Positions 26,488 to 35,800 of a DNA stretch of 37,692 bases are shown here, in pieces. The stretch comes from CAZGMJ01 sp964526785. GTDB lineage: Bacteria; Planctomycetota; Phycisphaerae; Sedimentisphaerales; Anaerobacaceae. The translations under genes and the position numbers were made by a program. The notes beneath the pieces were generated by a model, which searched no databases, was not told where the DNA came from, and saw only the letters and a program-made list of their open reading frames with translations. How positions within the stretch are numbered: the first letter of the stretch is position 1; each line of letters opens with the position of its first letter. The DNA lies in contig CAZGMJ010000052.1 in assembly GCA_964526785.1 (NCBI GenBank), positions 1 to 37,692 of the forward strand. Direction: 5' to 3'.

Positions 26488-27612
26488 CTATTTGAGAAAT
26501 CGAACACATACGGGTTTATTCAATCCAATCGCGTGCGCGGTCGCTTCAAGACAGCCGCTCTGCTGGTCTATTGCGAACACGTGCACACTGTCCGCCCCCT
26601 GATTCGCGACGAGACAGAATCGTCCCGTCGGATCAATATTGAAATTCCTCGGAGTGTCGATACCCTGCGTTTCGTGCTCGACGAAGGCCAGGCGTCCAGT
26701 CGCCGGGCTTATGCGGTAGACCGCAATGCTATCGTGCCCGCGGTTCGATCCGTACAGAAAGTTGCCGCTCGGGTGCGCGCGGACTTCCGCACATTTATTG
26801 GGGCCATCAAAATCCGGGGGCAGGGTGGAGACTGTTTGTATGGGTGAGAGCGCACCGCTCGTGCCATCGTATGCAAAGCCGGTTATCGTCGCATTGAGTT
26901 CATTGATGACGTACGCATATTCGCCGTTCGGATGAAAAACGAAATGCCTTGGGCCTGCGCCGGGCGCGAGTCGCACGAAAGGCGGGTCATTTTCAACAAG
27001 CGTGCTCCGCTCTGCATCGAGACGGTAGATCATGACCTTGTCGATGCCGAGGTCCGCCACATACGCAAAGCGATTGTCCGGGCTGACGTTGATCGAATGC
27101 GCGTGCGGGCCTTTCTGACGTCTGGGATTCGCCCCTGAACCCTCGTGCTGGACGACCGTGCCCGGTTCGCCGAGGCTACCGTCCGCTTGAATGGGAATGA
27201 TAGAAGCGCTTCCGCTTCCATAGTTGGCGACGAGTACGTTTTTGCCGGTACGATCGATGCTTACATGACACGGGCCGGAACCGCCGGATGGACGCTCGTT
27301 CAAGCGTTTTAACGCGGACGAATCATCGTCAATCGCAAAAGCAGTCACAGAACCGCCACCGCCCGCCTCGCTTACGGCGTACAGATATCTGCCAGTGGGA
27401 TGGAGTTCCAGAAAGGATGGATTCTTCGCTTCTGCCGCAAGCACCGGGTCGGAAAGCCGCCCCGTTTCCAGATCGAGCATGCTGCGATAGATTCCCTTGC
27501 TGCCGCCCTTGCCCCACGTATACGTTCCGAAATAGACTCTCACCGTGTCAGCCGAAGCGATCGAAAACATAGCCAGCGACAGGATCGCCGCGCCAAACGT
27601 CTTTATCAACAT
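26488..27612 (-). CDS. Exported lactonase-family beta-propeller (6-phosphogluconolactonase-like)
   Basis: This 374-residue protein is a seven-bladed beta-propeller of the lactonase/YbhE type. Family motifs include YFGTYTWGKGGSKGIY, NPSFLELHPTGRYLYAVSE, GPCHVSIDRTGKNVLVANYGSGS, GPHAHSINVSPDNRFAYVADLG and GPRHFVFHPNGEYAYVINE. A signal peptide (1-21, ending ASA before Asp22) is visible. That is unusual for a cytosolic pentose-phosphate enzyme and suggests a periplasmic lactonase acting on another sugar lactone. GGAGG precedes the start by 7 nt. It is divergent from the photolyase gene and shares a 246-nt control region with it. Confidence 0.88.
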   Translation of the reverse strand: MLIKTFGAAILSLAMFSIASADTVRVYFGTYTWGKGGSKGIYRSMLDLETGRLSDPVLAAEAKNPSFLELHPTGRYLYAVSEAGGGGSVTAFAIDDDSSALKRLNERPSGGSGPCHVSIDRTGKNVLVANYGSGSASIIPIQADGSLGEPGTVVQHEGSGANPRRQKGPHAHSINVSPDNRFAYVADLGIDKVMIYRLDAERSTLVENDPPFVRLAPGAGPRHFVFHPNGEYAYVINELNATITGFAYDGTSGALSPIQTVSTLPPDFDGPNKCAEVRAHPSGNFLYGSNRGHDSIAVYRISPATGRLAFVEHETQGIDTPRNFNIDPTGRFCLVANQGADSVHVFAIDQQSGCLEATAHAIGLNKPVCVRFLK

Positions 27613-27661
27613 AGCAATACCTCCATCAGGACCGTATCAGTATGCAGGCCGCGTATCGACA

Positions 27662-27698
27662 GTACAATCCGTCGGCATACATTTCAGACGTATTGTAC
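27662..27698. promoter_or_regulatory. Inverted repeat in the lactonase/photolyase control region
   Basis: GTACAAT (27662-27668) and ATTGTAC (27692-27698) are perfect inverted arms separated by 23 nt. The right arm overlaps the -10 box of the candidate lactonase promoter. The layout suits a dimeric regulator bridging two half-sites, but the regulator is unknown. Confidence 0.3.
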
Positions 27699-27719
27699 AA
27701 CACAGAACCGGCCATGCAA
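27692..27719 (-). promoter_or_regulatory. Candidate promoter of the lactonase gene
   Basis: On the minus strand TTGCAT, a 16-nt spacer and TACAAT stand about 80 nt upstream of the lactonase start. The -10 box matches the consensus at five of six positions; the -35 box is weak. Confidence 0.3.
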
Positions 27720-27732
27720 ACGGCCGGCTTTT
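27708..27732 (+). terminator. GC-rich hairpin with short T-run in the photolyase leader
   Basis: CCGGCC (27708-27713) pairs with GGCCGG (27722-27727) around an 8-nt loop and is followed by CTTTT. It looks like a short intrinsic terminator, but no plus-strand gene precedes it. It could be an attenuator, or simply part of the control region. Confidence 0.3.
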
Positions 27733-27858
27733 CGAAGTACAAATACGTAATTCCAGCAGCTCGTCGGTCTACGAGCGTCTGAATCGAGAAGTCCTAACAG
27801 GACGCGCTTGCCGGAGCGGCAATCGAGGGTTAGACTCTCAGACAAGGAGCCGAACTGC

Positions 27859-29331
27859 ATGGCCGAAAAGACAGGTGTTATCGTGTTGCCTCATCAACTC
27901 TTCGCCGAGCATCCCCTGCTCGACGGTACGGATGAAGTGTTTCTCCTTGAGCATGAGCAGTTCTTCTGTGATTTCAAATTCCATAAGAAGAAGCTTGTGC
28001 TGCACCGTGCTTCACTAAAGGCATGGGAAAAGGAGCAGGCGGGTAAAGGCCGCTGCATTCACTACATACCGTTCGCAAAGAGTTCCGCTGAGAGATTCGC
28101 TTCTCTGCTCAAGCGACATAGGATCAGCCATATCCAGACGACGGATCCACACGACGTTCATCTCGACCAATGGCTCACCAAGACGGCTCGCAAGGCATCT
28201 GCAAAGCTGACAATCACAGAGACACCTCAGTTTATGACACCCTCGGCCGACATCGATGCCTTGTTCGCAGGCAAGAAGCACTTCCAGATGGCCCCTTTCT
28301 ATACACGACAGCGTAGAGCCTTCAATATCCTGATGGAGGCCAGAAAGCCGATTGGAGGCAAATGGAGCTTCGATGTGGAGAATCGCAAGTCCCTTCCGAA
28401 GGACATCAGCATTCCGAACCTGCCAAGCCTGCGGCCGAACGAATTCGTCACGGAGGCGCAACAGTACGTCGCCAGACATTTCGCAGACAATCCCGGTGAT
28501 ATCGAAGAATTCGACTATCCGGTCACCCACGACCAGGTGCGCCGCTGGTTGACCGATTTTCTGGAGAACCGCCTGGCCGACTTCGGGCCGTATGAAGACG
28601 CGATCTCATCGCAACACACGTTCCTGTTTCACTCGGTCCTTACGCCCGCGCTGAATACCGGTTTGATAACACCCGAAGGAGTAGTCCGTCGAAGTCTCGC
28701 CTTTCATGCAAAACACTCGATTGGGCTTGCAAGCATCGAAGGCTTCATCCGCCAGATAATCGGCTGGAGAGAGTTCATGCATGGCGTGTATCGGTCCATT
28801 GGCGACGAACAGCGAACTGCCAATTTCTGGGGCTTCCATCAGTCCATCCCACCTGCCTTCTACGATGGCACGACCGGCATAGAACCGGTAGATACCGTCA
28901 TCGGCCGTGTACTGAAGCACGCTTATTGTCATCACATCGAGCGTCTGATGGTTCTCGGTAATTTCATGCTGCTTTGCGAGATTGATCCGAACGCAGTCTA
29001 CCGTTGGTTCATGGAACTTTTCATCGACGCCTACGACTGGGTCATGGTTCCCAATGTCTACGGCATGAGCCAGTATGCCGACGGCGGCCGGATTACCACC
29101 AAGCCCTACGTGAGTTCCTCGAATTACGTGCGTAAGATGAGCGACTTCCAAAGCGGGCCCTGGTGCGACATTTGGGACGGCCTGTTCTGGCGATTCATCG
29201 GTCGGCACAAAAAGACACTTGCGAAGAATCCACGTATGCGAATGATGACCGCCCAGCTAAGGCGCATGGGCAAGCAGAAACTCAGGAATCACCGCAAAAC
29301 GGCGGATGCCTTCCTGGAGCGACTTTTCTAG
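27859..29331 (+). CDS. Photolyase/cryptochrome of the FeS-BCP ((6-4) photolyase-like) family
   Basis: This 490-residue protein matches the bacterial FeS-BCP branch of photolyases (deoxyribodipyrimidine photolyase-related). It has an N-terminal Rossmann-type antenna domain (GVIVLPHQLFAEHP) and a C-terminal FAD domain with IEGFIRQIIGWREFMHG, HHIERLMVLGNFMLL, DWVMVPNVYGMSQYADGG and TTKPYVSSSNYVRKMSDF. In FeS-BCPs the last motif is followed by a cysteine-rich loop for a [4Fe-4S] cluster. Here the loop is shortened to QSGPWCDIWDGLFW with a single Cys, so the cluster is probably absent. It should still bind FAD and repair UV lesions or sense light. AAGGAG at 27844-27849 sets the start. An SDR-DUF2867 gene follows 8 nt later. 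Confidence 0.88.
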   Translation: MAEKTGVIVLPHQLFAEHPLLDGTDEVFLLEHEQFFCDFKFHKKKLVLHRASLKAWEKEQAGKGRCIHYIPFAKSSAERFASLLKRHRISHIQTTDPHDVHLDQWLTKTARKASAKLTITETPQFMTPSADIDALFAGKKHFQMAPFYTRQRRAFNILMEARKPIGGKWSFDVENRKSLPKDISIPNLPSLRPNEFVTEAQQYVARHFADNPGDIEEFDYPVTHDQVRRWLTDFLENRLADFGPYEDAISSQHTFLFHSVLTPALNTGLITPEGVVRRSLAFHAKHSIGLASIEGFIRQIIGWREFMHGVYRSIGDEQRTANFWGFHQSIPPAFYDGTTGIEPVDTVIGRVLKHAYCHHIERLMVLGNFMLLCEIDPNAVYRWFMELFIDAYDWVMVPNVYGMSQYADGGRITTKPYVSSSNYVRKMSDFQSGPWCDIWDGLFWRFIGRHKKTLAKNPRMRMMTAQLRRMGKQKLRNHRKTADAFLERLF

Positions 29332-29339
29332 GGACTTAC

Positions 29340-30797
29340 ATGGACACCCGTGTCCTGAACATTCTGGTCACCGGAGCCAATGGTTACATTGGTTCGCATT
29401 TAATCCCTGCACTGCTTTCGGCAGGACACAAGGTTAGAGTCATGGTGAGAAATACCGATTCGCTCCGGTTCTTTCCATGGCTGAATCGGGTTTCTGTATG
29501 CCAGGGCGATGTGAACAAGCCCTCCACGCTCGAACCTTGTCTGAAGGGCATGCAGGTCGCCTACTATCTCGTTCACAGCATGAAGGCAGGTCCCGGCTTC
29601 GAGCAGCGGGATCGCGACGCAGCCGAGCGCTTCGGCCGGGCCGCCCGCAATTGCGATCTGCAGCGCATCATTTATCTCGGCGGGCTGGGCGACGCATCCC
29701 ACGGTTTATCCCCACACCTGCGCTCCAGACAGGAAACCGGCCGTATCCTGCGGGAAAGCGGAGTTGCCGTCACTGAATTGCGGGCCGGCATCATCGTCGG
29801 AGCGGGAAGTCTTTCGTTCGAGATGATTCGGGCGCTAACCGAACGAATTCCTCTGATGATCTGCCCGCGCTGGGTCTATCAGCGCACACAACCGATCGCA
29901 ATCGACGATGTCACAGCGTATCTGATGCAAGCGCTCGGCGATCCGCCCGACCACAGCCGTATCGTCGAAGTGGGCGGAACGGATGTACTAACCTACGGGC
30001 AACTCATGCAAGTGTACGCCCGCTGCCGCGGCCTTCGTCGTTTCCTTATCCCGGTTCCCCTGCTGACGCCGCGCCTGTCCTCGTATTGGGTGCACTGGAC
30101 CACACCCATTGGCGCATCTATGGCCCGACCGCTGATCGACGGATTGCGCAGCGAAGTCATCGTCCGAGAGAACCGGGCAACGGAGATCTTCCCAGAGGTT
30201 CGATGCATCGGTTATGAAGCCGCAGTCAGAAAAGCTCTTGCAGAACTCGAACCCGCCACCTTCGATCAGTACCTCGAACGCCTGCTGAGCATGGATCGGC
30301 CGGTTGTCGCGACGCTCGAACGCGGCATGATTGTCGAGTTGTGGCAAGCCCGCGTTAACGCCGGCCCTGACGCCGTCTTTGAGAGCTTCGCCCGCCTTGG
30401 AGGCGATCGGGGATGGGGGCGATGGCACTTCCTGTGGCGTCTGCGGGCAATCCTCGATCGATGTCTGGGCGGCATCGCCGCACGCAGGCACCCCCCGCGA
30501 ACGCAAGATCTGCAACAGGGCGATCTACTGGACTTCTTCCGGGTCGAGAAGGTGGTCGTCGGGCGATTGCTCCGCCTGAAGATCGAAATGAAACTGCCCG
30601 GTGAAGGCTGGCTCCAATTCGAGGCTCGCCCCATCGGCGTGGGGCAAACGCAACTGCTGCAAACTGTCTTTTTCGCTCCTCGCGGCCTGCTCGGCCAGAT
30701 CTACTGGTATGCGCTATTGCCCGTCCACCGCATGATCTTCAAAGATTTGATGAAGACGCTGACCGCAGACGCCGCCGGCCGATCCTCCTCCGGATAG
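29340..30797 (+). CDS. SDR/NmrA-like NAD(P)-binding protein with DUF2867 domain
   Basis: The 485-residue protein has an N-terminal Rossmann domain of the extended short-chain dehydrogenase/NmrA type, with nucleotide motif TGANGYIGSHL near residue 11 and YLVHSMKAGPGFEQRD near residue 80. Its C-terminal ~150 residues form the DUF2867 domain (SRPBCC-like fold), ending PRGLLGQIYWYALLPVHRMIF. The substrate is unknown. It starts 8 nt after the photolyase stop, so the pair is surely co-transcribed; a link to light or UV response is inferred from this. The start is chosen for position and for the MDTRVLNILVTGANG opening; a longer frame would run into the photolyase gene. The ribosome site (AGGGA) is modest. 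Confidence 0.87.
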   Translation: MDTRVLNILVTGANGYIGSHLIPALLSAGHKVRVMVRNTDSLRFFPWLNRVSVCQGDVNKPSTLEPCLKGMQVAYYLVHSMKAGPGFEQRDRDAAERFGRAARNCDLQRIIYLGGLGDASHGLSPHLRSRQETGRILRESGVAVTELRAGIIVGAGSLSFEMIRALTERIPLMICPRWVYQRTQPIAIDDVTAYLMQALGDPPDHSRIVEVGGTDVLTYGQLMQVYARCRGLRRFLIPVPLLTPRLSSYWVHWTTPIGASMARPLIDGLRSEVIVRENRATEIFPEVRCIGYEAAVRKALAELEPATFDQYLERLLSMDRPVVATLERGMIVELWQARVNAGPDAVFESFARLGGDRGWGRWHFLWRLRAILDRCLGGIAARRHPPRTQDLQQGDLLDFFRVEKVVVGRLLRLKIEMKLPGEGWLQFEARPIGVGQTQLLQTVFFAPRGLLGQIYWYALLPVHRMIFKDLMKTLTADAAGRSSSG

Positions 30798-30818
30798 TCG
30801 ATTTCTTGCGTCTGTCTA

Positions 30819-31802
30819 TCACGCGAAGAAACGACTTAGAAACTGATGGAACCCAAATGCGTTGCAGTTCGGCGCCTTGACGCGGGGCAGATCGTACCGG
30901 TCGATCGGCCGTTCGGCATCAACCGTTCCATAGCTACTGCCCAGGCCAAACTCGTAGCCGAGCATCTGCAGCATACCTGCGACGTCTGGGCCAGGACCAC
31001 CATTGTTCCAGGGATGCGAGAACCAAATCACTTCATGTTCCAGCACCTCTTCAAGCGCCCGTTTGTTCTTTCCAATCTCACATACCTGCTGACACGCACT
31101 CAAGCTATCCAAAGCCGCGGCATGATGGGTGTATCCCCCGACGGACATCAGCGACGTCCGCTCCAGGTCCATCAGATCCTGAGCCGTGAGCGTACGGTGG
31201 TTATCCCTGTCTCCGGTGGTCGTATCGACCACCTCGCGGAGCGTATCGAGCAACTCGCGTTGCTGCCAGGGCGGCTTACTGTTGAAGATCGCCATCAGCG
31301 ACTCGAACGCACCGAATCGCTCGCACGGATTAGCCAATGACCAATGATGAAAGCGCCCGTCGATATCCAGTTCGATCTCGTTTCGTTCGTGCTCGACGAT
31401 CACCAGATCCTCCAACTCATCCCACCAGAAACATCGGTGCTCGACCATGTTCGCGGTAGGCACAAACACCGTAGCAGGCAGGGCAAACGAATCGAGGACG
31501 GGCATAACGACATCGTGCACATCGCGATAGCCGTAGTCGAACGTCAAGGCAACCGTACGGTGCGGGAAGGGTCTCTTTTCTTTCAGATGCCGGGTTAATT
31601 CCGTCAGCGAAATGACGTTGCACGTCTCGGCGAGGTATTGCATATGATCTTCGAAACGATACGGCTCGACCGCCAGTTGAAGCGGATCATGACACAACTG
31701 GGCTACACGGCAGTACCGCAGAATAACACACTGCCGCGTACTGACAGCATCGTGCGCACCGGCCGTGGATGTCTCAAGGGATGTGTATTTCTTTTTATGC
31801 AT
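30819..31802 (-). CDS. Polysaccharide-deacetylase-like protein, metal ligands missing
   Basis: This 327-residue protein has the NodB/CE4 polysaccharide deacetylase fold, seen in VALTFDYGYRDVHDVVMPVL (84-103) and ATVFVPTA (110-117). Active CE4 enzymes read TFDDG, then H(S/T)xxH; the second Asp and the two His bind the metal. Here residue 90 is Tyr in place of that Asp (codon TAC), and the later motif reads GGYTHHAAAL (222-231), with Tyr224 and Ala228 at the His positions. The N-terminal signature usually seen as MYHRV reads RYCRV. The catalytic base Asp89 remains. The protein is therefore probably not a normal deacetylase: a pseudoenzyme, a divergent enzyme or a decaying gene. No signal peptide or good ribosome site is seen. 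It converges on the SDR gene with a 21-nt gap. Confidence 0.75.
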   Translation of the reverse strand: MHKKKYTSLETSTAGAHDAVSTRQCVILRYCRVAQLCHDPLQLAVEPYRFEDHMQYLAETCNVISLTELTRHLKEKRPFPHRTVALTFDYGYRDVHDVVMPVLDSFALPATVFVPTANMVEHRCFWWDELEDLVIVEHERNEIELDIDGRFHHWSLANPCERFGAFESLMAIFNSKPPWQQRELLDTLREVVDTTTGDRDNHRTLTAQDLMDLERTSLMSVGGYTHHAAALDSLSACQQVCEIGKNKRALEEVLEHEVIWFSHPWNNGGPGPDVAGMLQMLGYEFGLGSSYGTVDAERPIDRYDLPRVKAPNCNAFGFHQFLSRFFA

Positions 31803-32237
31803 ATACTAATCGCAGCCAGAACCTGATGATCTGCATTGATTCGAACGCAGGCCGGCAATCATCTGCCTATCAATCCACCAGTCCTCGACGGTCATAGCGG
31901 AGATTCATCCGCCCCCAGTGGAAGTGCGGAAGCCGGCATCTGATATAGAAGTCACAACCGATTCCGGCCCAGCATTGCAAGACCTGCAGATATCCATAAC
32001 CTTCAGACATGGGACACCGTTCCACCAAACGACCCCATCCAGAGGCATTATCGGCGATAGCGGCGGGATACGCACAGTGAGTTAATCGCAATTTTCCAGC
32101 GCCAATGGCTTGTCGCGAAAAAGAGGAAGTCTTATTGCAGAAGAAAGATGGGAAGGCGAATTCGGAATAGCTGCAACAGGCGGCACCATTATTCTCGGAT
32201 CGGAGCAACTACGGGATTGGAGCCTGACGCATCGACA
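31803..32237. other. Gene-free stretch, 435 nt
   Basis: No convincing gene. A minus-strand frame of about 112 codons (32208 to 31870) starts with TTG, has no ribosome site and is rich in Cys and Trp. It could be a relic but I cannot match it to a family. No clear terminator follows the response-regulator gene. Confidence 0.45.
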
Positions 32238-32879
32238 TTACAGGGGGACGAGGCCCTGACGGATTGCGTATTTCGTCAAGTCCGCAACACTATCTATATC
32301 AAGCTTCTCCATCAAGGCATGGCGGTTGGCATGGGCGGTCTTGGGACTGATATGCAGTTCGTGGGCAATCTGCTTGACCGTCTTTCCCTCGGCCACCATC
32401 CGGAGGATGTCCACTTCGCGATCGTTCAAATCATCAATTCGACCGGTCACGGTCTTCTCTGTGGCAGTCACGTAGTCGCCAACGAGGACTTCGGTAATCG
32501 TTGAACTGAGATAATGCCGCCCCTGGGCGACGGCCTGGACGGCCTGGACCACCTCTTTGGCCAGATTCGACTTCAAGACGAACCCCAGGGCTCCGGCTTT
32601 CAGGATTTCTCGAACGATATACGCTTCATCATGCATAGACAGGGCTACGATCTTCGCATCCGGAGCGGAATTCCTGATCCGGCGGGTGGCTTCGATTCCG
32701 TCTACGCCGGGCATAGTAACATCCATGATAATCACGTCGGGGGACAGTTCGGCAGCCATGCGAACTGCCTGATCGCCGTCAGCGGCTTCGCCCGCGATCT
32801 CGATATCCTCCCGGCCCTCCAGCATTGAGCGTACGCCCTGCCGTACAATCTCATGATCGTCTGCGATCAAGACTTTCAT
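32238..32879 (-). CDS. NarL/FixJ-type response regulator
   Basis: This 213-residue regulator has an N-terminal receiver (about 1-120) with the acidic pair in LIADDHE, phospho-acceptor Asp53 in IIMDVTMPGVDG and the conserved Lys in FVLKSN. A C-terminal LuxR-type helix-turn-helix follows (about 145-210: LNDREVDILRMVAEGKTVKQIAHELHISPKT). Phosphorylation should trigger DNA binding. It starts 14 nt after the stop of the REC-PAS kinase, whose HisKA_3 dimerisation domain is the type that normally pairs with NarL regulators, so the two are almost certainly cognate. GGGAGGA precedes the ATG. Target genes are unknown. Confidence 0.95.
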   Translation of the reverse strand: MKVLIADDHEIVRQGVRSMLEGREDIEIAGEAADGDQAVRMAAELSPDVIIMDVTMPGVDGIEATRRIRNSAPDAKIVALSMHDEAYIVREILKAGALGFVLKSNLAKEVVQAVQAVAQGRHYLSSTITEVLVGDYVTATEKTVTGRIDDLNDREVDILRMVAEGKTVKQIAHELHISPKTAHANRHALMEKLDIDSVADLTKYAIRQGLVPL

Positions 32880-32893
32880 AGCATTCCTCCCTA

Positions 32894-35800
32894 CTAATCC
32901 TTATTATCCTGCGACTTTATCGGAATAGCCAACCTAATGCAAGTTCCTTTATTCTCGCCCGAATCAAGAGAAATTCTCCCGCCCAGATGTTCGGTCTGCT
33001 CACGCACGCTGACCAGGCCGAAGCTCTGGGACTCCGTTTCATCGTCGACGCTCAGGACTTCAGCCGGATCGAATCCCACTCCGTCGTCCCGTACTTCGAT
33101 TTCTACTTGATCCCTGTTTCGCCTGAGACTGACCTCCACTTTCTCTGCGCGGGCATGTTTGACGACATTGGCCAGCAGTTCCCGCGTACTGCGAAACAGG
33201 ACAAGCACCAAATCCTTGTCCAGATCCGAGAAATCGCCTTCCGCAGCGAGGGACGTCCGAAGCCCGTATTTCTCTCCGACGACTCGCTTGAGCCAGGACT
33301 CGACGCCTGCCTCGAGACCGACCAGATAGAGCGTGGGCGTACCCAGTTCAAAGGTTTCCGAGCGTATTTCCGCCATCAATTCGTCGATTTCGCCGGAGAG
33401 CCGGTCGATTTTCTCAGATGCGGAGATATCCGTCCGCGATCGCCTCAAATCCTGCAACTCGATCTGGGATACGGCCAATCGCTGGGCGATTTCATCATGC
33501 AGCCATAATGCGATTCGGCGCCGCTCGCGCTCTTCGACCAGAGACAATCTGGCCGCCAGCGAGCGAAGTTGCCTCTGGTGCCGATGCACTGTTCTTTGTG
33601 CCTGTACTTGCGACGTAATGTCCATAAGACTTACAAGAACCATTGGTTCTCTCTCTATGGAGATAGCTGCCGTGGATACTAGGACAGTCAGGTCCTTTTG
33701 TCTGTCGCCAACAGCCACCGAGACGGTGGCCTGAACCTGGTGATGGGAACGTCCTGTCTCCAGCGTGTCGAGTACCGTAAGGCGCACCGGGCATGTTTCG
33801 CAGGCAGGCCCGAAGCCGCAGCCCTCGGGAACATCCAATGCATGAAGGCAACGCAAGGCCTGTCCGCCGTACAAACCGATCATGGCCCCTGATGGGCGGT
33901 CTGCAAAATCGGCCGCGCATGTGTTTGCTTTGCGTATACGCCGGTGGCGATCCACGAGCATGATAACCACCGGGACATTGTTGTAGATAGCATTCAACTC
34001 CTCCAACTGGTCCGCCTGATTTTTTTGCATCCTCTTCAATTCGGTGATGTCTGCAACCATGCCCAGTGTGCCGGCATAGGTTCCATCCTCAGCAAACATG
34101 GCATTCGTGGATACCAGCGCCGGCAATTCCGTCCCATCTTTACGCCGAAATACAAACTCGTGTACTTCCTTGAGGACCGATTTTCTACTATTCAGTTTTT
34201 CGAGAGCAATGCGTTGCGCGTGTTCATCCACGAATTCAAACAAATGAACTCCCTTCATCTCCTCTCGTGTATAGCCCAGCATTTCTGCCATCCTGCTGTT
34301 GACGTACAAGGTCGCGCCATCAGCATCGAGTACCCATATTCCTTCCTGCGCCGTTTCTACAATACTGCGATATTTCTTCTCGCTTTCAATCAGGGCACAA
34401 CGCAATTCTTCCTGCTCCGTGATATCGCGATGTATGCCGACCATCCGCAGCGGGCGGCCATTGTCGTCGCGCTGTGTGATCCTGCCGTTCGATGCGATCC
34501 AGACATAATAGCCGTCTCTGTGCCTTAGTCGGAATTCGCAGGAATAATTGGCGGTTCGCCCCTCAAGATAATCGCCCACGACCCGTTCCACCCGCTGCCG
34601 GTCATCCGGGTGCAATTGCTCTTTCCACCAGATGTTGGCATCTTCCACCTCGCAAGGCTCGTACCCCAGTAGTTCGACCGCCGTTTCCCGGAAGTCCACC
34701 CGGTCGCTCGGCACATCCAACTCCCACGAGCACTCGTTCGCACTTTCCATCGCCAACCGCAAGCGCTCCTCGCGGTCGCGTAGCAACTCTTCGGCCTCTT
34801 TTCGCTGCGTAATGTCGATGTGGGCCATTACGATCCATCGTTTGCCGTCGTATGCAAATGGCCTGGCCTGTATCTGGAACCAACGCTTGACATCCGGGCT
34901 GTGGCACGGGTACTCGACTTGAAAATCGATATCCTCGCCTGCGATCATCCTGCGCAGATGCCCGGCCACCGTCGGCGCTTCTTCGCTCCAAGGCCCCTCG
35001 GCCCCATCGCAGACATCGAGATAATCGACACCGGTCTCGGCATATTGCTGGCCCAGCCCGTTTTCCCTGCCGAATCGTTCCCATCCCTCATTGACCATTA
35101 TGATGCGCCCCTCGCTGTCGAGCACCGCAACGTTGCCCGGATACGCGTTCATCACCGATTCGAGGAACTCGCGCGACCGTTCGCGCTCTTCCTCAGCCTT
35201 CCTCAAATCCGTAATATCCTGGCCGGAGCTGAGAGTCCCCGCAATGTTCCCTTCATCGTCGTACAGCAGGACATTGTGCCAGGCAACCAGATGTTCCCGG
35301 CCGTCGGTGGTTATGACCGCGTTCTCGAAATACTCCGCTGATTCGATTCTTCCGGCCATCAGGTCCTCAAAACCGCTTATGACCCGGCGGCGGTCATGTT
35401 CCGGAATGAATGTTTCGAACCAATCAAGACCGACGATTTGCTCCTGATCCAGTCCCACAAACTCGGCGCCCTTCTTGTTGACAGAAGTCACCTTCCTTCG
35501 CTTGTCGATGGCCACCATAATCACGCCGGCCATCTCGAAATAGAGCTGCGCACGCTCCCTTTCCCGCTCGATGGCCCGGATTGCGAGACGTTCAGCCTGA
35601 GCGTGCACAGCCTTGTGCACCTTGAGCAACAACTCTTTCGGATCGCCCATCTTCTCAACGAATGCAAACACTCCGAGATTTGCCGAAGTTTTCGCGGATT
35701 CGTACGAACCGTGGCCGGTATTGATGATGACAGAAACATGCGGACTTAGAGGGGCAAGTTCAGCCAAGAGTTGTTGCTGACTGATATCGGGCACAGAAAG

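Noticed and set aside
27662..27741. CarH/LitR-type operator near the photolyase gene
   Set aside because: TACA elements are present but are spaced 15, 18 and 42 nt apart, not in the 11-nt direct repeats expected, and no such regulator gene is in the window.
31870..32208. Minus-strand frame of about 112 codons before the deacetylase-like gene
   Set aside because: TTG start, no ribosome site, and Cys/Trp-rich composition without a family match; possibly a relic but not supportable as a gene.
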